From Paulownia fortunei (taxonomy: Eukaryota > Streptophyta > Magnoliopsida > Lamiales > Paulowniaceae), in NCBI GenBank assembly GCA_019321725.1, contig CM033118.1:11248071-11312070 (forward strand): a stretch of 64,000 nucleotides of DNA. Direction: 5' to 3'. Each line of letters begins with the position of its first letter. The first letter of the stretch is position 1. Shown piece by piece: positions 11,046 to 23,478 of the stretch. The notes under the pieces were generated by a model. That model was given only the letters and a program-made list of their open reading frames with translations, searched no databases and was not told where the DNA came from. The translations under genes were made by a program, and so were the position numbers.

Positions 11046-13510
11046 ATCCTTCATTCCTTATAAAAATTTCATCCTCAAAATTTGACGTACCAAATAATTC
11101 TAGATACTTGCTCTGCATTTCTTCTTCTCTTTTCCACGTGGCCTCTTCTATAGAATGATTCCTCCATAATACTTTAACAAGTCGAATTTTTTTTGTTCTC
11201 AACTCTTTTTCCTTCTAATCCAGAATTTGCACTGGTTTCTCTTCATATGCTAAATTAGGAGTCAATTCCAACGATTCATAACTCAACATATAAGAGGGGT
11301 TCGAAATGTACTTCCTCAACATAGACACATGGAAAATATTGTGAACATTAGATAATGATGGAGGTAAGGCCACTCCATAAGCTTTATCCCAATGAAGTGG
11401 AGATCTACATTTCCCTCCATACAATGCTTCATAAGACGCCATTCTAATTGTTAATTGATAACTAATATTATAAGTAAACTCCACTAATGGAAGCTTCACA
11501 TCCCAACTCCCTTGAAAATCTAGCACACAAGCTCTTAACATATCTTCTAATATCTGAATAACCCTCTCTAATTACCCATCACTTTGTGGATAAAATGTTG
11601 TACTAAATGCAAGTTTCGTTCCCATGGCACTATGTAAGCTTTCCAAAATATAGATCTAAACTTAGGATCTCTATCGGATACTAATGAAACTGGCACCTTA
11701 TGTAACTTGACTATCTCTTTAATATATTGTTGAGCATACTGGTCTATATTGCATATGAATTTCACTGGAAGAAAATAAGTTGATTTAGTTAATCTATCAA
11801 CAATCACCCATATGGAATTATACCCCTTTTGAGTTCGAGGTAATCCAAACACAAAGTCAATTGTAATGCGCTCTCATTTCTACTCTGGAATCAACAAAGG
11901 CTTCAACAACCTTGATGGTTTTTGATGTTCAATCTTAACTTGTTGACAAGTTAAACATTCAGCCACAAATTTTGCTCTATCTCTCTTTATTTTAGGCCAC
12001 CAATCATGTTGTTGTAAGTTTTTATACATTTTTGTGCTACCTGGATATACCGAGTAGGGAGTAGTATGAGCTTCTTCTAAAATATCTCCTTTCATGGCCT
12101 TGTCAAATGACACACACAGTCTTTCTTTATATTGAATAATTCCATCATCAGTAATAGAGAAGTCTGGCCTCTTCCAGCCTCAAACTTTATTTTCAATCTA
12201 CACAATTGCATATCCACATTTTAAACTTCTCTGATTCTATCTTAAAGTGCAAGTCTTAACACTAAGGCTGACAACGAACACCTTTTTTCTTTAGGTACAA
12301 TTTCAAGTACTAATGTCTGCAAATCTAGTAATATTGACTTTTGTATGACAAAAAGAGAAGATGTGGATTTTGTACTCAATACATCTGCAACCACATTCGC
12401 TTTACTAGGATGATATTTGATCACACAATCATAATCCTTCACAAGTTCTAACCATCTTCTTTGTCTCATATTCAGTTTCTTTTGGGTAAAGAAGTACTTC
12501 AAACTTTTATGTTCTGTGTTTATCTCACACTTATCACCATACAAATAATGTCTCTAAATTTTCAAGGCAAAAACCACAACAGCAAGTTCTAAATCATGAG
12601 TTGGATAATTCTTTTCATACTCCTTCAATTGCCTTGAAGCATAGGTAATAACCTTTCCATTTTGCATCAAAACAACACCCAAACCATTTTTAGAAGAATC
12701 GTTATACACCACAAACCCACCAATTCCTGTTGGAATGGTAAGAACATAAACTGTAGTCAATTTATGTTTCAGTTCTTGAAAATTTCTTTCACAAGCATCG
12801 GTCCATAAGAACTTCACATTCTTTCTTGTCAACATTGTCAATGGAGTTGATATATTTGAAAACCCCTGAACAAATCATCGATAGTACCATGCTAATCCCA
12901 AGAAACTCCTTACTTCTGATACATTTGTTGGTGTTGGCCACTTAATAACAGCTTCTACCTTACGTGGATCAACAGAAATACTATTATTGGATACTACATG
13001 ACCTAGGAATACCACTTGCTCAAGCCAAAATTCGCATTTCTTGAATTTATCATAAAACTGCTTTTCCTTAAGAACTTACAGCATAATCTTCAAATATTCC
13101 TTGTGCTCTTCTTTATCATGTGAATAAATTAGTATATCAATCTTAGAAAATACTGATGCTCCCTACAATTGATCAAACAAATCATCTATTCTTGGAAGTG
13201 GATACTTTTTCTTAACTGTTACTTTATTCAACTCTCTATAATCAATGCACAACCATAATTTACCCTCCTTCTTTTTCACGAACAACACAGATACTCCCGA
13301 AGGAGAATAACTAGGGCAAATAAAACCTTTTCAAGCAATTCTTGTAATTGAACTTTTAACTCTTTCAATTCTATTGGTGCCACTCGATATGGTGCTTTAG
13401 AAATAGGAGTAGTTCTTGGCATAACATCAATCACAAATTTAATCTTTCGATCTGGTGGTAGTCCCAGTAAATCATCTGGAAATACCTCCAGAAATTCTTG
13501 AACCATGTCC
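11046..13510 (-). pseudogene. Tekay-type gypsy pol remnant (A3: RT, RNase H, integrase, chromodomain)
   Basis: Read from 13510 downward, the order is the N-terminal part of RT ([28 protein letters not shown]), RT fingers, RNase H ([27 protein letters not shown]), linker, integrase zinc-finger area (HTTPYSVYPGSTKMYKNLQQ, CLTCQQVK), integrase core ([17 protein letters not shown]) and a chromodomain tail near 11095-11200. RT has lost its catalytic core: FSKID joins straight to [10 protein letters not shown] near 13135, removing the FIDD region through a short attgat homology. Other indels split the frame into pieces at 11215, 11568, 11880, 12242, 12554 and 13276. Gln is intact (QYAQQYIKE, near 11735) where two other A copies have a stop. 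Protease and gag are absent; the tandem array follows. Confidence 0.88.
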
Positions 13511-14948
13511 AGAAGTTATTGCTACTGAAATTTTCACACTACAAATCCTAGGCTACCCCCAGCCACTCGCTGCTCTCTCTCTTATGTCTTGTATTTCAAG
13601 ATTTAGAATCTAAACATTCCTAATTTTTACTACTGAAATTTTCAAACTAGAAACCCCAACCAACCCGTACCCCCTTGGTACTCTCACATTTGTTCTATAT
13701 TTTTGGATGTAGAATCCCAAAAACTTAGTTAAGATTTTCATACTACAAACCCCAGGCCTCCCCAACCCTCTCGCTACTCTTTCTCCTGTGTTCTGTATTT
13801 CAAGATGTAAAATCCATAAAATCCTAGTTTTTGCTACTGAAAATTTTACATTACAAACTACAGTCCAACCCACCCCCTCTCTACTCTCTCATTTATTGTG
13901 TATTCCAAGATATAAAGTCCAAAAAACCTAAGTTTTTTCTACCAATATTTTCACACAACAAACCCAGGCCAGCACCCCTCGCTACTTTCCCATGTGTTCT
14001 ATATTCCAAGATATAAAATCCAAACACCCCAAATTATTACTATTGAAAATTTTCACACAACAAATCCAGACCACCCGGGACTCTCTCTACTCTATCTCCT
14101 GTGTTCCATATTTCAAAATGTTAAAACCAAAAAAATACTAGTTTTTGCTATTTAAATTTTCACATACAAGCCTTACGCCAACCCTACCACCTTGCTAGTC
14201 TCCATTTTTGAAATTTTCACAATACAAACCCTAGGCCACCCCCATCCTCTCGCTACACTCTTTTATGTTCTGCATTTCAAGATGTAGAATCCAAGAACCC
14301 TAATTATTATAACTGAAATTTATGTTGTACAAATCATAGGCCGCACCCACCCTCTCACTACTCTCTCTCTATTGTGTTCTGTATTTTAATATGTAGAATT
14401 CAAAAACCCCAGTTATTGCAACTAAAATTTTCATATACAAACCTCAAGCCACCCCCACCACCTCGCTACTCCTCCTTGTCTTCTTTATTACAAGATTTAA
14501 AATTCAAAAGACCATAGTTTTTTCAATTGAAATTTTCACACTATACTACTTAAATTTTCGCATTAGAAAATCTAAGCCACTAGCCATCCCCAATCGCTCG
14601 ATACTCTTTCTCTTGTGCGCTATATATCAAGATGTAGAATATAAAATACCCTAGTTTTTGCTACTAAAATTTTCATATTACAAACCCCAGACTAATCACA
14701 CCTCCTCACCACTCTCATGTATTACAAAAAGTAGAATCCAAAAAACTCATGTTATTACTACTGAAACTTTCACACTACAAACCTCAGGCCACCCACACCC
14801 TTTCGCTACTCTCTCTTTTAAGTTCTGTATTTTAAGAAGTATATTCCAAAAAACCTTAGTTTTGCTATTGAATTTTTCATACTACAAACCCTAGGCCACC
14901 CCTCGCTATTTTTCCTTGTGTTCTATATTCCAAGATATAAAATTCAAA
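13511..14948 (+). repeat. about 106-bp tandem repeat array, left block
   Basis: About 13 diverged units with a modal spacing near 100-109 bp, measured on the recurring segment caagatgtagaatcc (13601, 13707, 13805, 13910, 14011, 14118, 14282, 14391, 14495, 14632, 14729, 14837, 14935). Each unit carries a T-rich start (ctactgaaattttcacac), an acaaaccccaggccac segment, a pyrimidine-rich core (ccaccctctcgctactctct) and the ttgtgttctgtatttcaaga anchor. Two spacings (164 and 137) suggest partial units. Units differ by many substitutions, so the array is old. Open frames in it (for example 13831-14016 and 14658-14894) have no similarity I recognise and change from unit to unit. Confidence 0.85.
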
Positions 14949-17112
14949 TGACTACTCTTTTTCTTTAATAAAGACAATCTTATTGGGAATCATATTAATA
15001 AAAAGGTATTTTCTTTATCTTATGTCTTGTATCTTTTATTTATACACATTAGATAAAGTCCTCAAACCAAATTTAACTACGGGGCATGGTCGCGCATATG
15101 ATGGCGATCATGGAACATGCCTCTAAGGCTTTGGTCTTAAATGAGTTCTGAGTCGAGAGCTTTTTGAGATGGAACATCAAATAGCTCAGTAAAACTCGCA
15201 CATACGATGCATGCTCGTAAGATGAGGATATCGCATTCCATTGGCATTAGCATAGATACGCAAGTGCATGTATGTGAGTGCTTGTTAGGGAACAAGTACA
15301 CCGAACATGGCCTATAAGAAATTCTTAGCTGGAGGCTTTGCCTATCGAAATAATAATTTTTGTGTTGTGATAGTACACGGCTAGTTCTCAAACTTGAGGC
15401 ACGATGGTAGCCTTGTGTACATCTTACAACACTTTGATATATCTTCTGATTACTTGACAATCATAAATGAGGTATGTTGGGTGTTGTACTGATGTGCATG
15501 GAGGTTTGTCAGTAGCCAACATAAAATTTGACACTTGTCTTTTTAAACAAGAGAATCTCCTATGTTTTCATAATTCGTGATTCAAAGACCTTGGTTAAGA
15601 CAGGATGAATCATAATTCATCAAAAATTATTAGAACTTGAAATGGGATCACAGTTATTGAATCATTTAGGATTTCGACTTATAATCCATGCCCTAGATTC
15701 AATCGGGAGATTAGTTGTCGAAAGGACCGTACATGTATGGTACTCGCAACTGAAATAGATTTACTCGCTATTTTACTTAAGACTAGTTTGCCATGATTAC
15801 TTTCGAGGTGTTTTCATGGATAGTGAGGTTCTTGGAATTAAGGAGTTAATTTCAAGCGGATTAATTAATTGGAATAATTGTTATTCATAAGTGGAAAATG
15901 TTCCAAACTCACTACTATCTTAGTAGTGAACCTAAGAGGGTCACACATCTTTATGGAAAGTAACATTTCTAATTTTGGGATTTATCCAATAGTTGGAAAT
16001 TAGTTAATTAATATTCATTAATTGATTAATTAAGGGTTCTGTTTAATTTAATGGTTAAATTAAATTATTCAATTAAATAATTGAATTATTTAAGTGGACC
16101 TAATTTGATTAGGAAGCCCAATTGGAGTAAATTAAATTAATCAATTGGATTGATTAAATTGGGATTGAATAAATTAGATTGATTTATGGATTTTTTAGTC
16201 CAGGCCCAAAAATTAATGTGGATCACTTAAGAAGCCCACTAAAATATGAAGAGAATAAATTAAATAAATGTGATTTATTTAATTAACATATTTATAGATA
16301 AATAAATATAGTGGCCGATTTATGGGATAAAATCAGCCACTAAGATTTAATTAATATATAAATATGATTTTAGTATATATTTGATATATATCTATCTTGA
16401 TATTATTTCAAGAATTCAAATTAATATCAAGAATGTATGTAGACAATTTTGATGATTAATGTAATCTCAAATTAGTCCACATAAATAGGAGAGAGAAAAA
16501 GAGAAGAGTTATTGGAAGATTTAGAATCCTTCCAAGATAAGACTTTGAAATAGTTCAAAATTGACAAACTCTCCAAGAATTGGAGAATGATTAAATTTTC
16601 AGCCCCTATAAATGCTTATGGGCGAAAATTACATCATAATAATTCAGAAAATTTAAGCAAAAAATATTTTGTTTAAAGTCTTCTATTTTTCTCTCCAATA
16701 AAAGAAAAAGAAAAGCATTTTCTTGTTGTCTTGATTTTCTTGTTCTTTAAAGAAAATCAATTTCTTGTTATTCTCTTCATATTATAGTTTCAAGAACTTA
16801 AAGAATTAATCTTTGTTGTTCTTGAATATTTACTCTGGTTCTAGATTAGTAAATAATTAAAAGGATACTAGTGAATCCTTTTGATTAGTGTTACTCTTCT
16901 TTATTGTGGATCTGATAGAGGGGAGACAATTGGATCCCTGTCAGTTCTGATAGTCCAGGATAAGAAATTGATTGCTTCATTCCCTATAACAATTGGAGTG
17001 CGTATATATTCACTTGAATAAGTGTGATCATTAAAATCGCTTTCAAATTGAGGGGTTATATTTATGTTTTCCGCTGCGTATATCCCTGCGATTTAGCTAA
17101 CCCAACAGTGGT
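14949..17112 (+). repeat. B-family LTR inserted in the tandem array
   Basis: Collinear over about 2.1 kb with the complete B LTR at 49352-51566. Shared blocks include ggaatcatattaataaaaa, catggtcgcgcatatgatg, tcgcattccattggcatta, ggtatgttgggtgttgta and the terminal aacccaaca at 17107. The first 45 bp or so of the LTR are missing or replaced. After the terminal CA come gtggt and then array sequence. That matches the first bases of a TGGTATCAGAGC primer site and hints at a copia-type element, but the match is too short to be sure. There is no obvious 5-bp duplication, so the insertion site has been altered. Confidence 0.75.
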
Positions 17113-17998
17113 CTAAAAATTTTCACAAACCAAACCCAAGACCACCCCACCCTCTCTCCATTCTCTATATTGTGTTATGTATTTTAAGACGTCGGATCCA
17201 AAAAATCCTAGTTTTTGGTACTGAAATCTCCAAATTCAAACCTTAGACCACACCCACCCTCTCACTACTCTTTCCCTTCTATTCTATATTTCAAGATATA
17301 TAATTCAAAAAACCCTAGTTATTGCTAAACAAATTTTCACATATAAACCCAAAGCCACCACTACCCCATTGCTACTCTCCCTTGTGTTATGTACTTCAAG
17401 ATATAGAATCCAAAAAATCCTAATTATTACAATTGGAATTTTTAACAAAACAAACCCTAGACCACCCTATCCTTTCTCCCTTGTATTCTATATTTTAAGA
17501 TGTAGAATCCAAAAAACCTTTGTTATTACTAATGAATTTTTCACATACCAACCCAAGCCACCCTCTAGTCTCTCGCTACTCACTCTCTTGTATTCTATAT
17601 TTTAAGATTTAGAATCAAGAAAATCCTAGTATTCGCTACTAAAATTTTCACACCGTGAACCCCAGTCCACACCCACCCTCTCGCTACTCTCTCTAGTGTT
17701 CTGTATTTCAAGAAGTGGAATCCAAAAAGCCTTAGTTATTGCTATTGAAATTTTAACACAACAAACCTTAGGCCACTCCCACCCCCTCGCTACTCTCTCT
17801 TGTGTTTTGTATTTCAAAATACAGAGTTCAAAAACCCTAGTAATTGCTAATGAAATTTTCAAACTACAAACCCAAGGCTACCCCCACCCTCTCGGTACCC
17901 TCTCTTTTGTGTTTTGTATTTCAAGATTTAGAATCCAAAAATTCCTGATTTTTGCAACTGAAATTTTCACACTACAAATCCCAGGACACCCGTACCCC
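17113..17998 (+). repeat. about 106-bp tandem repeat array, right block
   Basis: Eight more units in the same orientation and with the same consensus as the left block; anchors at 17189, 17296, 17401, 17500, 17607, 17713, 17819 and 17927, spaced 99-108 bp. The B LTR therefore split a single array. The right edge passes straight into A-family LTR sequence at about 17999 (agagattgaccttttca). Confidence 0.85.
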
Positions 17999-18590
17999 CA
18001 AGAGATTGACCTTTTCATGATTTCTCTTATTGGCCAATCATTATGATCAGGTTCTGAAAACTATGGTCTATCGCTGTTAGTTAGGTACCACACTTCAAGG
18101 GCCTTAAAGAGTGATTTATGAATGAAAGTTATTAAATTGAATAATGTATTTAATCATTTATGTGATTTGCATGTACACTATCTATTATCGCATCAGTTTC
18201 ACCTTACTGAGCCATTCGCTCATTAGATTCATGTGATGCAAGTGGAAATGTATAGGTTTAGAGGTTGATTGAGTGTCCAGAGCGGCCGGACAGAGATTTG
18301 TTCATATGTCATGCTTCGAGCTGTTTTGTAGTCTATTTTGAAAACTCTATTTTATTTTTAAATAAGTCGCTATGTTATGGTTTTGTAAATAGATATACTT
18401 AGTTTTAATTTATGTTTATGGTGTGTTTAAAATGAATTGAAACAACAAATGAATTCAAGTTCTTTCTCTTATAGCCAAGAATGGGAACTTTTATTAAAAC
18501 CATAACTCTAGTATTGATGAAAAGTTAACATTTCTTGATTTAACTATATTAGCTTGTTTAGGTTCTACAGTTAGGTTAAGGGGTGTCACA
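17999..18590 (+). repeat. A-family LTR, 3' portion
   Basis: Starts at the LTR segment agagattgaccttttca, skips several hundred bases, and resumes at ggccaatcattatgatc. It then follows the inverted LTR (9296-9850 read backwards) to the end, including ctatggtctatcgctgttag and the terminus ggggtgtcaca at 18590. Missing are the first 1.3 kb or so and an internal piece. It abuts the 106-bp array on the left and RT coding on the right. Confidence 0.75.
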
Positions 18591-19738
18591 TATTCTCATG
18601 ATCCTTACCAATTATAACTACTTAGAAAGCTCAAAAGATGTTGAATAAAGGTTGTGTTGGATATTTGGCAAGTATTTTGGACACCTCGGTCGAAGCACAA
18701 TTAAAGCCAGAAAATATAGATGTGGTTCAAGAATTTCTTGAGGAATTTCCAAATGATTTATCAGGACTGTCATCGGATCGAGAGATTGAATTTGTGATTG
18801 ATGTTATGCTAGGGACTACCCTTATTTCTAAAGCACTATACCGAATGGCACCAACAGAGTTGAAAGAGTTAGAAGTTTTGCAAGAATTACTTGATAAGGG
18901 TTTTATTTGCCATAGTTATTCTCCTTGGGGAGCACCTGTGTTGTTCGTGAAGAAGAATGATGGTGCATTGATTATAGTGAGTTGAATAAAGTAACAATAA
19001 AGAATAAGTATCCACTTCCAAGAATAGATGATTTGTTTGATCAATTGCAAGGAAAATCAGTATTTTCTAAGATTGATTTACGCTTCGGGTATCATTAATT
19101 GAAGATCAAGGAAGAAGACATACAAAATGCTGCATTCCGAACAAGGTATGGATATTACAAATTTCTAGTGATGCCTTTTAGCTTAACCAATGCCTTATAA
19201 TGAGTTGAATAAAGTAACAATAAAGAATAAGTATCCACTTCCAAGAATAGATGATTTGTTTGATCAATTGCAAGGAAAATCAGTATTTTCTAAGATTGAT
19301 TTACGCTTCGGGTATCATTAATTGAAGATCAAGGAAGAAGACATACAAAAGGTTGCATTTTGAATAAAGTATGGACATTACGAATTTCTAGTGATGCCTT
19401 TCGACTTAACCAATGCCCTTGTAGCTTTTATAGATCTAATGAATAGGGTGTTCAAGCAATTTCTTAATAAATTTGTGATTGTATTCATTGTTAATATCCT
19501 AATTTATTCATGGGATAAAGAAGAGTACAAGGAACATTTGAAGATTGTGCTGCAAGTTTTTAAGGAAAAATAGTTGTATGCTAAATTCAAGAAGTGCGGA
19601 TTTTAGCTCGAGCAAGTGCTATTCCTAGGTTATGTAGTATCCAAGAATGGTATTTCGGTTGTTCCGAGCAAGGTAGAAACTGTCATTAAGTGGCCAACAC
19701 CAACAAATGTATTAGAAGTAAGGAGTTTCTTGAGACTA
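18591..19738 (+). pseudogene. Tekay-type gypsy RT fragment (A4)
   Basis: Starts in the protease-RT linker ([17 protein letters not shown]) and runs through RT fingers and palm: [14 protein letters not shown], then [15 protein letters not shown] and VSKNGISV, ending at VLEVRSFLRL. It lacks about 12 bp in the LCINYREL region near 18971. It has stops where YHQLK should be, in both copies of a 223-bp internal duplication. The catalytic FIDD box reads FIVN in [12 protein letters not shown] (about 19475-19510), so both catalytic aspartates of the box are lost. The fragment is cut cleanly at 19738 by a minus-strand C element. Confidence 0.88.
18978..19420 (+). repeat. 223-bp tandem duplication inside the RT fragment
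   Basis: The sequence from tgagttgaataaagtaaca at 18978 to the aatgcc near 19196 is repeated from 19201. Both copies carry the same tcattaattgaag stop, so that stop predates the duplication. They differ by several substitutions near their 3' ends, so the event is not recent. Confidence 0.85.
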
Positions 19739-21656
19739 TGTAACACCCCCCAACACTAAATATAGATATTGATATAACAATAATTTTGACAAGGTAGCAC
19801 ATGTGTGTGCATGTGTGTATATATATATAATATATTTGTCAAAATATAGCACTTTGAGATAACAGTAAAATATTTTCTCACATATAACCCTGTATATAGA
19901 AAAATTATCATTTATATGAAAACACAACACCCATCATAGTCATGCTATTCTTAGACTTATTTACTATAAAATTCAAGAGTTATATAAGATACAACATCCC
20001 AAAGTTATAATACGATAGACTTAAAAATTAAAATAATAGCATATACTTTCGAAAAAAGTAAGGACATTTTGCGTTTTATAACCCTTTACATATAGACAAT
20101 AATTTACATAATAATAATGATTATAAAAACTAGAATATGCCCACAACATAACACAGTAGGTCGCCATCTATGTACACTGATCCTCAGAACCTGTAGGAAC
20201 CCCCACGGCTTGCCCAGTAAGTCCATGGTATTAAGTATCACCAGACTCACCTACAATACATAAACTATATAAGCTAATGCTTAGCAAGTAAAGATTATGC
20301 ATGTCAAATAATAATCCACAATATTAAGTCATGCATCTCAAAATGCTATGCCCACAATGCAATTCCATGCATCAAAAACATTTCTCTCAAAATCATTTCT
20401 TTCTTGGGCTCCTGACCAATGCTACTATCTCATGCACCGGAAAAGAGCTCTGCACACCGCCATAATCCAATGGATAATAATGATATAAGAATGCAAATTC
20501 ATGCATACTCGTAAGCATGCAAATCCATGCACGCAAATCTATAAATCCATGCATTCAACCATGAAAATCTATGCATGCTTCGGTGCACTAGTAGTGGTCA
20601 GCAAAACATTTTCATTTCTCATTATCTTGTCGTGCAATGCAACATTTATCACAATGTTCATGCACATGCCAATTCCCATGTATGTATGCTCAATGGACAT
20701 GAATGACAGTAATGTGTGGCTTCTGCTATTCACATATGATCTATGATATTACATATAAATCACACATTTACTATGTCTATGCATTGTAGTTGCAAATGAA
20801 TCTTTACTTACCTTTGATCGGTTGTGTGTTACTTCTAGATTTCTTAAGTAATACTCCCCAATCCTAGATGTGAAACAATTTATAAAAATACAAGGTATCA
20901 ATCACCATCCTCAATTAACAAGTTCATTATACCTAATGTAGTATAAAGATATTAAATCTCAATTTAATTAAACAACCTTACCACTTAGAAACTATAACTA
21001 AATACAATATTTTACGCACCTTTGTTCCACATCTTAAATGTATACTAACCTCACTCAATTGATGTATTATAACTCTTATAACATCCCCCTAAAATTTAGG
21101 GATCAAATTAACCACATCTGTGTTGAAACATGTTAATGAACCAAATGGGACAGATTCACAACTTTATATTTTCTTCCTGCCACATTAATTTGAATGATGA
21201 TTTTGATACCCTTAGACATATTCATTCACTCCCAAATTTTTATCACACTTAGATAACATCAAACACAATGTAACCATGTCATATAATGGCTAAAACTCAT
21301 GGATATAGCTTCCCAAGTTCAGCTCCGTTCACAACATACTAAAACAGATTTTTCCTACCATGATAGTTTTGCGCACTTCATGACATTAATAGTTTTAGCA
21401 CCCTTACTTATAGTCAATCACTTCCAAATTTTTACCACAATTAGATAACATATACATAGAGACAAATGGGTTATATTCTTACCAAAACTAATGGATTTAG
21501 TGCTACAAAACCAATCCCCTTCACACAGGACATAATCTGAAATTCGATGGTGACAGTTTTGAGCATCTCTTCAATATCATGCCCTATTTCAATTTCTAAC
21601 CAATGAATATTTATTCCAGTACTCTTAACTCATATGTGAACATGTATATGATGATA
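19739..21656 (-). repeat. C1 LTR, first segment (3' LTR end)
   Basis: Minus-strand LTR whose terminal TGTAACACCCC begins at 19739, immediately after RT coding. It matches the C2 solo LTR (27665-30795) along its length: atagatattgatataa, ccttacatat-type stretches, gcttacctacaatgcatg-like text and the tgacagttttg tail. The LTR is interrupted at 21656 by the compact Athila element and resumes at 27043. Near 20590-20760 it has a variant segment (catgcacatgccaattccc) shared with the fragment at 31377-31766 but not with C2 or the left copy, so at least two C subfamilies exist. Confidence 0.85.
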
Positions 21657-21661
21657 CTTAT

Positions 21662-21995
21662 TGATAAGTTGGTTTTATACGAATAATTCATATGCCTTTT
21701 TATTAACATTTGGTTTGTTTTTAAGTATTTTTGTTTCTTTTTATGTATTTAGTTTGAAATATTGTAGGTAATGACAAAAAGGAAAGAAAATGGAAAGAAA
21801 CCAAAATATTGGTTGAAATGTTGAAGAATCTGAATTATGGTGCAACTAATGACAGTTTTTGTATTTCTATCATAACTCTTTGCTCAAAAATGCTTTTGAC
21901 TTGATTCTTGAACCAATAGAAAAAGAAGATATATATATATATATATATAACTTCTATGTTTACCATAAAATCCAATTCTATCGATATATATATAT

Positions 21996-22031
<36 letters not shown>

Positions 22032-23333
22032 ACTTCTATGTTTACCACAAAATCCAATTATATCGATATCAATAAGATAAATCGAGTTTAAGAGTCAGCA
22101 CTGGGCTACAATTTTCAGTTATGACACATCTTGGTATTTCAAGAATAACTATCTCCAAAGATGTCATAATTAGTTGATTTAAGTGCCTGTAGAAATCCAA
22201 GACATAGTACTACAATTCGAATGAAGATACCAAAAGCCGGTTTGGGATATAAGGCGGTCCAAAATGGGTTTAAAGAGGCTGAAGACATTGCCTAGTTGGG
22301 CCAGGCTGTCTAGTCTGCGCCTACATGTTGCCACACGGATAAAGGGGGCAAAATGGTTTTTTAGCCCTCTTTAGGGCTTCTCCCATCTAATTTTAAGGAC
22401 CCCAAATAGCCTCCAAAGGTATTCTGGATATGAGGATTTGTTCTTGGATAGAAGAAGATTGCTGGACAGTGAGAGCTTGCTGCTGGACAAAGAGCTATTC
22501 TTGGAGAGAAAAGTGAGTCATTCTTGGAGACAAGGAGAGCTTCAACCATTTATTCCATTTCACAAATTGGTGAACAATTTCTATGTTCTTTATTATGTAT
22601 TTCTTGATTTATTTTCATACATGATGAACTAAACATTTCTTTCTAGAGGATGATGTAACCTTATTTGATCCTATGTTTTGAATTCCAAATATTATTAGTT
22701 CAAGTTATTCATCTTGTTTGTGTTATCTTGTTTAGTATTGCATCTTGATTATTTGGCTATTAATTGAGAGTGTTAGATGTATGAGATTCTATACTCAAGA
22801 GAGGGAATATTATACATGATCATAAAGATAACATAACCTAGGAATCATAGAGTTGAGAAGATTATGAAACCTTTGAAGTTTTGAAAAAGAATTCATTGAA
22901 CCTCTATAGAGTTTTATTCTTGAGTTTTTATAGAGATAATTGAAATTCATATTAGAACTCATAATCAATTCGGCACTCGAGAGAAGGAATTAATGAGCTT
23001 AGGAATTCTTGACTTACATGTATTGCTGACTTGAATTAGTATGTTTTGGAAGGAAGAACATAGGTGATAATTAGGTGAGTCATTCCTCTAGAATTCCTTG
23101 TTTATAATGTGTTTGTTGTGTAACCTCTAAGAACTCTAGTCTTGTCTTTTATAATTTTATGTTATTCTACTTTGTTTAATCATCACTTGATTCTCTAAAT
23201 AAAATTAAGACTATTTGAACTACAATACTTGCTGTAATTTTTTATTAAAATCCTTGTGAATACGATACTCAACTCATCGTTGTATTAAAACTTGACACTG
23301 TGCACTTGCGGTATGCAAAATATTTCACGAACA
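21662..23333 (+). repeat. 5' LTR of Athila element D
   Basis: 1672 bp, opening TGATAAGTTGG after the duplication and closing ATTTCACGAACA. The part from 22371 on matches the truncated 3' LTR closely. In the stretch 22438-22560 I count about six or seven differences, nearly all transitions, which points to an old but not ancient insertion. A related LTR lies inverted at 61213-62770. The cattctggatatgagg and ggacagtgagagcttgctg segments recur in all three. Confidence 0.85.
21929..22072 (+). repeat. TA microsatellite with duplicated flank inside the D LTR
   Basis: Two TA runs (about 21929-21949 and 21984-22032) are each followed by acttctatgtttacc and aaaatccaatt, with tatcgata after. The unit of TA run plus about 35 bp has been duplicated, probably by slippage in the simple repeat. 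Confidence 0.8.
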
Positions 23334-23339
23334 AGTTTT

Positions 23340-23357
23340 TGGCGCCATTTTCAGGGA
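23340..23357 (+). promoter_or_regulatory. primer-binding site of D (tRNA-Asp type)
   Basis: The sequence tggcgccattttcaggga follows the LTR end after a short agttttt spacer. Plant Athila-type elements use the 3' end of tRNA-Asp here (TGGCGCCGTTGCCGGGG in typical copies). The first seven bases fit and the middle has drifted. The related inverted element has the better match TGGCACCGTTGCCG. Confidence 0.75.
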
Positions 23358-23478
23358 TTATTTTATCATAATTGCATTAATATTGTAATAACTTAGTCTT
23401 GATTTCAGTTTAGATTATTTTTATTTTCTTCCCATATTTTGATGTGGTCTTACCTTGCATTGGGTTATATGTATTTGT

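Noticed and set aside
15137..15460. Minus-strand frame of 107 codons inside the B LTR
   Set aside because: The matching part of the complete B LTR (about 49600-49920) does not keep the frame open over this length, and no motif is seen.
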